Assembly: GCA_904830895.1 (NCBI GenBank)
Contig: LR882958.1
Span: 1,916,001-1,980,000, forward strand
Length of the DNA stretch: 64,000 nt
Reading direction: 5' to 3'
Source of the DNA: Planktothrix rubescens CCAP 1459/22
GTDB taxonomy: Bacteria > Cyanobacteriota > Cyanobacteriia > Cyanobacteriales > Microcoleaceae
Program-made: the position numbers and the translations under genes
The notes under the pieces: generated by a model
Seen by the model: the letters and a program-made list of their open reading frames with translations, nothing else
Databases searched by the model: none
Told to the model about the DNA's origin: nothing
In this document: positions 9,004 to 18,699 of the stretch, one piece after another
How the letters are laid out: each line of letters opens with the position of its first letter
Position numbering within the stretch: the stretch's first letter is position 1

Positions 9004-9266
9004 TTTAGCACACCTGATTTTAACTAAAGTAGTTATGTTTTCTGAGCGAACCTAACTACCAGTCTGCAAAAAATCAGGGGCTTTGACCACGGGAGAATTA
9101 CGGATCTTTTAAAATTATTTTGAACATTGAAATTTTAATCAATCAGTGAAATTACGGAGTTATGGTAGCTTTTGTGGCTATCCTGACAGGGATTGAGCTT
9201 AATTTACCCATTGCTATAATTGCAATGTTGCAAGATGGCGGCTACGCGATCGCATTCTTTCAATAT

Positions 9267-9836
9267 TTAGGGAGGGGTGGGACAATCTGTTTTTTCTGCG
9301 GTTCTCATTCCTCCTAACAGAGTTTGAACAATGGTACAGTGTTTACCTTTGCCATCAGGAAGGGAGACTGTTGCTATGAAGGGCAATTCTTGCTTAGGAG
9401 TCATTTTTTTGATACTTCCTCGATAATCAAAAACAATATCTGAATCGGCGGTTACTGTCGTATCTCCTGCACCTGTAACAAGTTTAATAGTTCCTGCTTT
9501 AATTTCACCAGAAACATTGAGCTTCTCTACATTACCGTTATAAGTAACGGTAGGTGGATCAACTGGAGGAACACTAAATGTTAGAGTAACATCACCTTTT
9601 TTCCGTTTTGCTTCAGCTTGGGCTGATTTAATCGCTTGAAATACCTGATTATTAACTGTTTTAAGTCGTTGTCCGGTAGTAAATGCTTGCCAACTGGGGG
9701 CGGCGATCGCACTCAAAACGCCAATCATTAAAACCACAACTAACAATTCAATTAGGGTAAATCCCTGATCAGATTGAACGGGATTTTTTTTTAACCGATT
9801 TATTAACAGCTTATTTAATATTTGTTGAGTTTTCAT
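9267..9836 (-). CDS. GspH/FimT-like type IV pseudopilin
   Basis: 189 residues with the prepilin motif QGFTLIELLVVVLMIGVLSA after a 27-residue leader rich in Lys, Asn and Gln. The helix is followed by RLKTVNNQVFQAIKSAQAEAKRKK, the pattern shared with the downstream pilin, and a C-terminal segment KHCTIVQTLLGGMRTAEKTDC with two cysteines that may form a disulphide. It lies 39 bp after hpsC in the same orientation and 263 bp before the next pilin, consistent with one transcription unit. Confidence 0.87.
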   Translation of the reverse strand: MKTQQILNKLLINRLKKNPVQSDQGFTLIELLVVVLMIGVLSAIAAPSWQAFTTGQRLKTVNNQVFQAIKSAQAEAKRKKGDVTLTFSVPPVDPPTVTYNGNVEKLNVSGEIKAGTIKLVTGAGDTTVTADSDIVFDYRGSIKKMTPKQELPFIATVSLPDGKGKHCTIVQTLLGGMRTAEKTDCPTPP

Positions 9837-9875
9837 AATTAATCCTTTTTGATTATTTAATAATTTGAGTTAATT

Positions 9876-10850
9876 CTAATTTCCCAGACCACTTAATCCT
9901 CGCAATTGAACTGATGATTTTGGACAATAGGGTGAGTTAGGGTTAGCAATAGGATCACAAACCGCATTAGCATCATTACGTCTTAGTGCATTTCCCTGAA
10001 TTGTTAATTTAGCTAAGTCATTTGTTGAGCTATCATCCAGTTTGAAATCTTGAATGTAGTTAACTAAAACAGTTTGTGTGACATCGGCTATTGTCGCTGC
10101 GTCAGTAACATTCTCTAAAGGTTTAGACAGAGTAAAATCAGGATTATAGGGTAGATTATCCTTACTACCCTTCCAATAGCTTCTCAAGTTTGGGTTTTCG
10201 TCTGTTCCTAGGTCGTCTTTTGTATAGTAGGTTCCATCAGATTTTGCTAACCCATCAGAAATTTCATACCGAACTATTCGACTAGGACAAGTTGATCCTG
10301 AAGGTTGACACCAAATTGATTTGTCATCTGTTTCTGGAAGTAATTGATAACTGACTAACGATAAAACGTAGGTATCATTACAGGTCGTTGGTGTACAATC
10401 TTTAGGCAGTACAGCAGAATCTACTGGAACCGAATCTTCTACTAATTTTCGTTTCCAAAAAACAAGAACAGGTTTTTCATTATTAGGAGTTCCAGTATTC
10501 GGTAAAAAACCATTATCTTTTAGACTTTTAATTTCATCAATCGGCGCTCCTGTTGTTATTGGATTAGGTTTTTGATTCACATAAATATAGAGAGCTTGAC
10601 TAACATCTTCTCCAATATAATCTAATGCAGATTGGATTTCTTCTTCGGTGTTTGCTTTGGCACTTTCTCGTTGATCATCATTTAATAGACCAAGCACCAT
10701 TCCCATCAAAGGAGTGATCACAATAAAAGCAATAATTGTACCCACTAACAGTTCTATCATTGTCATGCCCTTGACTTGATAGTTTCGATCAAATTTTGCC
10801 GGATTTGACCTAACTTGATGTTTAAGTAATAATTTTAGAAAGATACTCAT
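9876..10850 (-). CDS. hpsC: Hormogonium polysaccharide secretion pseudopilin HpsC (PilW-like)
   Basis: 324 residues. The prepilin cleavage motif is KGMTMIELLVGTIIAFIVITP after a 27-residue leader, followed by a PilW/GspJ-like domain (LNDDQRESAKANTEEEIQSALDYIGEDVSQALYIYV) that fits the HpsC family length and layout. In Nostoc, hpsA-hpsB-hpsC products are needed for secretion of the motility polysaccharide of hormogonia. Placement directly after hpsB supports the name. The protein should be an inner-membrane pseudopilin exposed to the periplasm. Confidence 0.8.
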   Translation of the reverse strand: MSIFLKLLLKHQVRSNPAKFDRNYQVKGMTMIELLVGTIIAFIVITPLMGMVLGLLNDDQRESAKANTEEEIQSALDYIGEDVSQALYIYVNQKPNPITTGAPIDEIKSLKDNGFLPNTGTPNNEKPVLVFWKRKLVEDSVPVDSAVLPKDCTPTTCNDTYVLSLVSYQLLPETDDKSIWCQPSGSTCPSRIVRYEISDGLAKSDGTYYTKDDLGTDENPNLRSYWKGSKDNLPYNPDFTLSKPLENVTDAATIADVTQTVLVNYIQDFKLDDSSTNDLAKLTIQGNALRRNDANAVCDPIANPNSPYCPKSSVQLRGLSGLGN

Positions 10851-10911
10851 TTTTATTGCTCCATTAACTTAAGAAAAGTATGTGAATTAAGTTAGACTTA
10901 AAATATTACGG

Positions 10912-11556
10912 TCAAGGTGTACCCTGTAGTCGGTCTCTAAGATTTTCAAAGGTTGCATCTGACGGTAAAACTTCAGTTTTCATCATAACTAAAGGCAAAC
11001 CACGATTACCTAACGCATTCGTTGTTAAGCTGTCCGACTTAGTAGGTGACTGAAGCGTTACACCAGGGGCAAAAGAGTTAGCCCGATAAACTCTAACTTG
11101 CATTCCATAGCCTTTTTCTGGCTTCGTAGCATCAGGAATGATGATAATGGGTTGAACCACCATATCAACAGGGCTATTTGTTTGACACCCTGCTGTTTCA
11201 TCAAGATTTACACAGTACAATTTTTTATCGGTTGTTGTACAATAACCATCTTTTGATGTGCAATCACTTGTTAAATCACCTGTTGCTGGAGCGGTAATTG
11301 CAGTTTGTTTGGGTGCTCTTTCTTTTATTGCATTGGGATCAGAAGCAGCTTTCACCCAATCAATATAACTTTTTCCCGCTTGAGTTGCCAGTTCAACTCG
11401 TTTGGCTTGCACGCGAGTCCCCACAGAGAAGGCAATAACGGGGCCAATTGCTAACAACATGACAGATACAACAATTACCGCCATGAGTCCCTCAAGGATG
11501 GTATAGCCTTCTTGAGAAGGTGAGCGTTGATTGAGTGGGCGTTGCTTTAAAAACAT
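10912..11556 (-). CDS. hpsB: Hormogonium polysaccharide secretion pseudopilin HpsB (PilV/GspI-like)
   Basis: 214 residues with the prepilin motif EGYTILEGLMAVIVVSVMLLAI after a 16-residue leader (Glu at mature position 5 kept), then TRVQAKRVELATQAGKSYIDW and a Cys-containing central loop. A strong AGGAGGAAAAGG site precedes the ATG. Its start overlaps the hpsA reading frame by about 10 nt, indicating translational coupling. It lies in the order hpsA-hpsB-hpsC described in filamentous cyanobacteria. Confidence 0.82.
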   Translation of the reverse strand: MFLKQRPLNQRSPSQEGYTILEGLMAVIVVSVMLLAIGPVIAFSVGTRVQAKRVELATQAGKSYIDWVKAASDPNAIKERAPKQTAITAPATGDLTSDCTSKDGYCTTTDKKLYCVNLDETAGCQTNSPVDMVVQPIIIIPDATKPEKGYGMQVRVYRANSFAPGVTLQSPTKSDSLTTNALGNRGLPLVMMKTEVLPSDATFENLRDRLQGTP

Positions 11557-14500
11557 GACCTTTTCCTCCTATAAAACTTAGCTACCATATTTAGCAGAGC
11601 AAGTTTGACCGGGTATTGCTCTGGTTGTGGAGATCGTTCCGGGGTAGCGGTTGGTAACGGTGCGACCTTAGAACACAACAACCCTTTAACCCAATCATCA
11701 TCTCGGCTAACTTCGCGGAAATATTCATCGGGGTCAATACTTTCATCCGGTAGAGAGAATTTCTGGGCAAATAAATCCGGTGGCTGAGATAACAGACCGA
11801 CATCAAAACCCCATTCCCGTTTCGGGAGTAAGAAGTAGCCAATCTTACCACCCCCTGAATTAATTCTGTATCGACTCGCGTTGTTATTACCAGCATCATT
11901 CCCAAATATTGCAGGTGGACGTTTAGCGTAGGGGGGATTGGGGGGATTGTCGGGATTGGGGGGATCGGGATTATTATCCATGAGGCTAAAGTAGGGAGCG
12001 GAAGCGTAGGAACTGCGACTGGTCTGAATAAAAGCACCCGCGATAGTCGCCGTTTGCTCTGGAAATTGCCAGTTTTCTAGGAAGCGGGGTAAGTTTTGTA
12101 AACCGCCATTGTTGTCTCTAGGGCGTGCTGGAATGTCTCCAGTTGCCATGACTAAGTTAAACTCGTTCAAGTTAGTCGCCGTCTTCGGTGCAGCCGGAAT
12201 CGCCCACCGATTGTTTGTAGTCCCTCCTGGATTATTGCCTACAACAAATGTACCTGTTGTAGTAGGGGAGTCAGTGGCATGAATTTGCAGGACGGGAACT
12301 AACAGGGGTTGTTTGGTCGTGTTAGTAAAATTGGTATCGGGATTAGTCGATTCATTAGCTGTTGTAGAAAGATCATCTTGCTGATAGTACCACAAAGGAT
12401 TAGTACCTACGTTAGTGCGCTTATCTTTATCTCCATCTCTGTTACGAGTTTGGAACCAAAGAGCGTTAGGTTGATTGGCTCTAATATCAGTAAAAACGCT
12501 AGTAATGGCATTAGGAGTAGTCTTATGAATTCCCAAGGGTTTTGGTAGATTACTATTCAAAACCAGTTGATTACTATCATTCCGTTGAAAGGCAACACGA
12601 CGGGGGAAACGTTGATACTTGAGATCAGGCGGAGTAGCAGTTGTCCCTGAACCATCTATCAACGCAGTGCCACTCGCATTATTAATTAATTCAGATGCCG
12701 TTCGTAAACTCTGATCATCTTTATCAATAACTTTCCAGTCATCAGGATCACAAGCAGAAACAGGCAGTTTTAAACATATTTCAGTCAGAAACTCTTTGGG
12801 ATTATTATCGAGTCGTCGCTGAACCGGAGTAACAAAGTTATTGAAGTAGGAACTATTCAGAATTGTTCCTGTAGTTGAACGGTAATTCTCATCTTTAGGG
12901 GTAGCTTCATCAGCAGCGATTGTTCCATCATCATTAACATCAAACTTCCCTGTACCTCCACTACTCAAACCATTAATGGCATAGTCATTATTCAAGAAAC
13001 CGTTTTCCAGACGAGCCGTTTTTGCTGAAACCCAATTATTATTAGTGTCTTTTTTAATCGTTGCGCCACCCGCATTATTTCTGAGGTCAAAATCTCCCTC
13101 ATCCCGATAACCAAATCGGAAGTTATCAGACAGCAGAGTAATAGCATCCGCTAGGACGTTAGCGGGACGCCAATCGTCTCCGGTATCACATTTGAACGAC
13201 CCAGCTTGAATTCTTGGATCTTTTGCATGACAAGCAAAGTTAGGATTGAGGTCGCTCGCTTTACGGCCATAGTAATCGTTAAAAGTCCAACTAAAAGTGC
13301 CTGTAAATTCGCTTTGGGTATGTCTATTAAAATCCCCTTTAATATAAACAGGCAAGTTAGAGACTAAAGTGAGTCCTTTGTCTTGAACAACATCTTGTAC
13401 TGTAACTGGAGATGGAGGCCAGGGACGCTTTAAACTACCATTGGCGAGAAGAATCCCATTCGGGCGACGGGTAGGATCTAATTTTAAGTCCGCCGCACTT
13501 GCTTCGAGATCAGCAGGGGTGTCACGGGTGTCGGGTTGGGCGCTTAAATCGGGAAGTGCATCATCCCGACTAGCGTAGATAATTCCACTCAAGGGTAATA
13601 GATATTCCCCCTTGCCTAAACTGGCTTTTGGCCCTGTAGTTACACCTTGGGCAATATCTTTATTTGCCAATAATTTTAAATCAATCTTAGTCACGCGAAC
13701 TTCCTGGGGCATCCGTTCTTCTAGGGGCAGGGTAGGGCTGGCGTTTAACTTCGCTTTCTCGGCAGCAACATCAGGACGACTGCTGAGGGTGAAGGTTTCA
13801 TCAACGGTTGTTGTTGGATCATCCGGTTCATTTGCCTTGACCTCTCTGGCATTTAAAAGCGTAAGTTCCGAAATCGCTCCATGAGGAATTACCGCGTCAG
13901 ATGGGGTAATGTCGCCACTGAGAATATCTAAAGAACAGAGGGTGCTATCAATGGCCGCTTGATTAGCTAAGGTCAGAGGTTTTCCTTCTACTAGGGTTTT
14001 TAAGGCATCTCTCAGGGCGGAATTAGCAAATCGGCCATCGGGGAAAACATAGTTAGCTTGGTTTCCCAGTTCCGCAGCCGCATCAGAGACCGTATAGAGT
14101 CCTGTCGTAGCACTGTAAGAAGCGGCAGTCGGTCTGGCTGTTGTGGGTTTAGGGTAGGCTACACCGTTATTAGATTTACCATTGGTGGTATCTTTTTCCA
14201 GTCCCTCAACGTCAATGAGATTTTTGGCTGTAATTCGATTGGTTGGATCATAGTAACTACTAACGCAGGCAATCGGTTGTTGATCGGTGTCGCTATTGAC
14301 AGGATCATAGGGATCGGAGGCATAGTGATAAACAGCCGTTGCCCGCATCCGCAAGTCACCTTGGGATTTTGTAGGATTGGTACTGAAAGGAACCCAAGGT
14401 GTAGACGGTGGAGTAAAGGGAGTCTTCGGAGAACCATCGGCGTTATATAAGCTCGTGTTGTCATACACCTGTGAACCCACACCAGGAGACATGGGCATTG

Positions 14501-16427
14501 TATCCGGCCAGACAATCGGAAAAGTTTCCGTTGCTGATGTGGCGGGATCATCATAAGTTGCGTTCCCTTCAACTACTGGGGTTCTTGGATCATCCCATAA
14601 GGGGGGCGGTAAAAAGGAGTTCTTACGTTCATAAATTCCTGCACCTGTAATCACCCGTAACCCACCAATGGCATCTAATGGAGCTTTGGGTTTTTGGGCT
14701 GCGGCTTTTTCCCAATAGCCATCTCGTTTGGTATTCCCTAAGTTGGGTAAGGGTTTAACTTGGGTGCTGCGAGTTCGATCCACCGCATTCGGCGGCGACG
14801 GTTCAGTCCATTTCTTGCCCGTAATGGGTAAATTTGCCGCGGCTTTCCAACGGGTATCTATGGCTGAATCATATTTCAGGGCGGGTAAGTTATTTCCGGC
14901 GATGACGCGATCGCCCAAATAGTTTTCTTTTCCATTTTTCTTCTGAGTCTCAGGTTCGGTTTGCTGAAGTTGGTCGAGTTGAAAAGTTAAACCAGAGGTA
15001 CTGCCTGTTCCTGCTTCGTTAGTTGGCAACATCCAAGTGTCTTTGGCGGGTATTAAATCTTCTGTTCCTAATCCTATTACCACTTTACCTGCTTTTGGAA
15101 CAGGCCATAGATCAGTAGGCCGTACCTCTACTTGTGTCACTTTCCGAATTCTGGCTTTAAAATAAGCCCTCAGTTCTTCTTCGCGGACTGTATCATGTTT
15201 TAGTGTTGAATCTTCTGCAATCCGCTTTAGAACCACTGCTTCCACTGAGGGCGGCATATTACTTGCCACAATGTCTGTGCCTTTATCTCCTGCCGTTGCC
15301 CTCAAATCATCAATCAAAGCACTGAGGCGAGCTTTATAAGCAGCATCATCATACATTGCTTCGTTAACAACAGTAGCAGTGCTGGTGACCGATTGATTAG
15401 CCGTTGTAATTTGAGCGGTGGTTGGGTTAGTTCCGGCTCCTTGGTACAAATGCACCTGTACAGAATAGTTTTCAGTGGGTTTATCCGTTATGCCGTTTAT
15501 AACGTTACCCGCTACAATCACCTTGCTATTTTCTTCTTTATAAAAACAAGAGTTAATTCCACTAACTTGATATAATTTCAATTCGTCGTTAGTATTAGAA
15601 GGAGAAGCGATTAAATTGCTGTTGGTAAAAATCCGCCCGTTTAAGTTAGTGGCAACAGGATTAATAATTAAATCATCTTCATAAAGAACTGCATTATTTG
15701 TTAGGGGAACCCGTGTTGCATCAAGTTGATATTCTAAAGCTGAAAAGCTAGGTGTTCCTTGAAATTGACTATATTTATCTGAGGTAAAGACTAATTGATT
15801 TTGACTATTTTTAATCAGGTTTGAACTGCTAATATCTGCTAGAGTAATCGGTACAGTTGTTGTATAAACAAAAAAAGCTTTTTTCAGGTTGCCATCTAAC
15901 CTTGACCAACCGGAATCATCGACTAGACCGCTCGTTCCCCCGGAGGCAAGAACCGCTTGACATTCCTTGCTCACCCCAGAAGTTAGAGTCATGGGAAGGG
16001 TTCTAGCATCTAAAGGGTTTCTAGTTCTATCCGTTCCAGGTTTGCGGAAGAAAATCCCGTAGTAGGTAAAACTATCAAATTTCCCATCATTATTAGTATC
16101 TACCGGAAATCGCCAAGCGGTTTGAATAGCGTTTTGATCTTCGAGTTTTTGATTAGTTGTTATTACATCTATTGTAGAGTTGCCATCAACGTCATACTGA
16201 ATTTGTAAGCGTTGCTCATCACCTAAGTTATAAAAAACATCATTTAAAGCCCGACTCAACTCATTATCAGAGGGTGTTTCTCTAGGTAATGATTTATCGT
16301 TTCCTGATAACAAATATTCAATTTTAGCTTTTGCCCGATCTAATGCCGGGGTTGCAGCTTGTAGAACTTGTTCATCCACCCGCCGATATTGAGCCATTTT
16401 TGCCCGATCCATCGATCGCAACATAAT
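11547..16427 (-). pseudogene. hpsA: HpsA, large C-terminal part (gene split by an insertion sequence)
   Basis: About 1626 codons continuing the HpsA frame from IMLRSMDRAKMAQYRRVDEQVLQAATPALDRAKAKI. The family is a giant pseudopilin-like protein required for hormogonium polysaccharide export and gliding. The rest is a long Pro/Asn/Thr-rich extracellular region with blocks such as NVNDDGTIAADE and many asparagine-rich loops. The prepilin leader is encoded separately at 17570-17785 because a 1142-bp IS lies between. Removing the IS and one 3-bp copy restores one frame of about 1697 codons. The fragment's apparent start at 16505 is IS sequence. The last 15-20 codons may also be frameshifted (see findings). 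Confidence 0.85.
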
Positions 16428-17569
16428 AGATATCTCCGAAAATCCCCAAATGCCATCTATCGCTAATTTTTGAACCTCTAGCACTCCTGTGCCGGGTTCT
16501 CCCAAAGTAACGGATTTATAGGCTTTTTCAGTTACATTAATAATAATTAATGAATTTTATCTCTGATATTCAATCATTTTTTACAAGAATTATGGGCAAT
16601 TCTTAGATGATAATACAATCGCTCCTATTCGCCATCTTATTAGTCCACATACTGTCAAGATTACTGCTTCATAATTTTCCCTCTTTAACCGAAATCTTTC
16701 TGAAGCAACTCGATAAATTTTTATCAGTCTTATTAAATGTTCGACTACAATCCTTTGTTTGGCTTTTAACCGATTTTCTTCTCGATGTTCAAGCGATATT
16801 TCTTGATTTCTCGGTTTCTTATGTGGTGTATTAATTGCTGTTTCCCCTACATAAGCTTTATCCCCTCTGTATTTTTGATTGTTCCCCAATTCCTCGCTTC
16901 TTTCTCTCCACAATTTTAGATCGCTTGTTGCTCCGGTATAACCCACTACTACATCCACTATTTCTTTCCCATTTGGCATGACAATCACTTGATTTTTAAA
17001 CGTATGTGTTTTTTTCTTTCCTGAGTAATATTTTTTCTGCTCTTCATTGTCTGTTGGTCTTTGCATGGGCTGTTCATAGCTATCTACTATTAACTCAAAT
17101 TCCAGCAGAATTTTTTCTACCCACTCCCAATCACTCTCGTTTTTTTTTACTTGCTCAACTAAACTCGCTGGTAGTAATTCTCTGAAGATTTTTATCCAGT
17201 TATGGAAAATATCATTCGCTGTTGATTCACTCACTTCAAACTGTAACCCTAACATTTGAAATGTGGGCATCTGATGCAGATAAATTAGAGTTAGTAATAT
17301 TTGTTCATCCACAGATAATTTCTGGCGACGACCCCCACCTGCTTTAATCAACCTGATTTTAGTTTTTTCTTGTTCCTGTCGTTTTTCTTGTTCTAATAAC
17401 TCCGCAGCTTGAATGAGTTCTATCAACTGTTCATATTCCATCCCTAATAGCCTTTTTGCTTGCTGGGGATTCTTGTCCAGATACTCTCTTAAGTTACTCA
17501 TCTCTTATTGGGGTAAAATCCAATTTTACCATCTTGCTATCCTTCCCAATTTATATTTTGGAGATGTCT
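16428..17569 (-). mobile_element. IS5-type insertion sequence in hpsA
   Basis: 1142 bp. The terminal inverted repeats are AGATATCTCCGAAAAT (left, 16428) and, read from the other end, AGACATCTCCAAAATA. The flanking direct repeat AAT is present at 16425-16427 and 17570-17572 (ATT on the coding strand). A single transposase gene fills it. Coordinates follow from the best inverted-repeat fit; a 5-bp direct repeat (CTATT) is an alternative reading. The transposase is intact, so the insertion looks recent. Confidence 0.85.
16590..17501 (-). CDS. IS5-family DDE transposase
   Basis: 303 residues. N-terminal helix-turn-helix region (about 60-110: LSVDEQILLTLIYLHQMPTFQMLGLQFEVSES, Tnp4-type), then a DDE_Tnp_4-like catalytic domain: first Asp in LIVDSYEQP, a second conserved region in GYTGATSDLKLW and GDKAYVG, and the Glu in RIVVEHLIRLIK. 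Full length with no frameshift. It lies in the same orientation as hpsA, which it interrupts. The Lys/Glu-rich, AT-rich composition differs from the host gene around it. Confidence 0.88.
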   Translation of the reverse strand: MSNLREYLDKNPQQAKRLLGMEYEQLIELIQAAELLEQEKRQEQEKTKIRLIKAGGGRRQKLSVDEQILLTLIYLHQMPTFQMLGLQFEVSESTANDIFHNWIKIFRELLPASLVEQVKKNESDWEWVEKILLEFELIVDSYEQPMQRPTDNEEQKKYYSGKKKTHTFKNQVIVMPNGKEIVDVVVGYTGATSDLKLWRERSEELGNNQKYRGDKAYVGETAINTPHKKPRNQEISLEHREENRLKAKQRIVVEHLIRLIKIYRVASERFRLKRENYEAVILTVCGLIRWRIGAIVLSSKNCP

Positions 17570-17785
17570 AATAGTTATGGTCAATAGCACCACCACTAAC
17601 AAAACCATCACCACCGTAGGCAACACAAAGCCCGCCCGACCATAACGATCTTGACGGTTGATCCTCATCCAAACCCTAAGAAGCGATCGCATTGTCCGCC
17701 GGGTCATCCGTTGAAAAGCAATCCGGATCGAGCGAGACAAAGACAGAATAGGATTAGAGAATTTGTTGTTGTGATGTTGTGACAT
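17570..17785 (-). pseudogene. hpsA: HpsA N-terminal fragment with prepilin leader
   Basis: 72 codons from the true hpsA start: a long basic leader (RMTRRTMRSLLRVWMRINRQDRYGRA), then the prepilin-type segment GFVLPTVVMVLLVVVLLTITI characteristic of HpsA. Beyond codon 72 the frame reads into the IS and stops after ten foreign residues (RHLQNINWEG). The fragment would make at most an 82-residue membrane peptide. Joining it to 16424 and below restores LLTITIMLRSMDRAK, the expected HpsA continuation. Confidence 0.88.
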
Positions 17786-18246
17786 AATATATGCCTACCT
17801 AACCTGTGATTGGAATGGTTGTGATGGCGAATAACGGGAAAAACTCCCTACCTTTAGTTTTAGCATTTCTGCCCCAGAATCGCCTCGGTAAAAATACCGA
17901 TATTTCCGAGTTTAGTCGCGCTTGCTATTAATGTAAGAAATACAGTTTAGGGATTCTCCTCTATTATTTATAATGCCCAATTTTTTTTGAAAAGCGATCG
18001 GGATCTGGATATATTAAGTTTTTCCTTTTTGAATCCTAAGACCTAACCCCCCAGCCCCCTTCCCTGCGAGGGAATGGGGTGTAATCGATCCTAAATCTCT
18101 TTGAGATTTAATATTAGAAATTCTTCCCCCTCTCCTTGTAGGAAAAGGGCTGGGGGAGAGGTTACACAATTTTTTAATCTCAAAATAAATATCCCCCCTG
18201 TTGTCTAGGGGGGGTTAGGGAAGTTCTGGCTATTGTTCGGCCCCAT
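17786..18246. repeat. Intergenic region upstream of hpsA with palindromic dispersed repeats
   Basis: No gene seen. 18040-18175 carries CCTAACCCCCCAGCCCCCTT-type and CCCCCTCTCCTTGTAGG-type repeats with inverted copies (GGCTGGGGGAGAGG), plus the short palindrome AAATCTCTTTGAGATTT. Such repeats are frequent in cyanobacterial gaps. The 17790-17990 part, AT-rich, presumably holds the hpsA promoter, but no box could be assigned. Confidence 0.6.
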
Positions 18247-18483
18247 TTAAAATTTGTTCAGATCAAGTCCTGCTTTTTTTGCCATGGCTTGTAACCCTTT
18301 CAGTTCAATAGTTTTAATCGCTTTTGTAGAAAGTTTTAATCTCACAAAACGATTCCCTTGGGGCCACCAAATCCGTTTCCACTGTAAATTCGCTTCCTGC
18401 AATTTGTGGGTGCGACGGTGGGAGTGGGACACGGCCATACCGTTATTGGCTCTCTTTCCCGTTAACTGACAAATCCGAGACAT
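18247..18483 (-). CDS. rpmB: 50S ribosomal protein L28
   Basis: 78 residues. Starts [27 protein letters not shown] and contains the conserved [28 protein letters not shown]. It lacks the zinc-binding cysteine set of some L28 paralogues except Cys5. Part of the large ribosomal subunit, involved in late assembly. Monocistronic here, upstream of GC-rich repeats. Confidence 0.97.
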   Translation of the reverse strand: MSRICQLTGKRANNGMAVSHSHRRTHKLQEANLQWKRIWWPQGNRFVRLKLSTKAIKTIELKGLQAMAKKAGLDLNKF

Positions 18484-18575
18484 GGTTAACTCCAGCTTAC
18501 TCTTGTTTTAAAAGTCCAAACCCCCATTATACAGAATTTTGGTTCTAACAATCCCGTGGCTTTGAAAGTCCTTTG

Positions 18576-18690
18576 ATTTTATAGCAGGGAACAGCCCCCC
18601 AAACCCCCCGTGCACGCCGGGGATAGGAGGAAGGGAACAACAGCCCCCCAAACCCCCCGTGCACGGGGGGCTAGGGAGGGAGGGAACAGG
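18576..18690. repeat. Two copies of the GC-rich CCCGTGCACGGG repeat between rpmB and lysS
   Basis: Two tandem-like copies of GGGAACA(ACA)GCCCCCCAAA followed by a CCCCCCGTGCACG palindrome. One copy is slightly degenerate (CACGCCGGGG). Same family as 8273-8331 and 25313-25375. The position just past the lysS stop suggests a role in termination, unproven. Confidence 0.75.
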
Positions 18691-18699
18691 AGGTTTGGG

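Noticed and set aside
9004-9266. Possible extra small gene between the two pilin genes
   Set aside because: No frame with a start, ribosome-binding site or prepilin motif; simply a spacer within the operon.
12309-12548. Plus-strand frames inside hpsA (also 13612-13884, 14058-14450 and others)
   Set aside because: Antisense shadows of a long real coding region with no start signals or family similarity.
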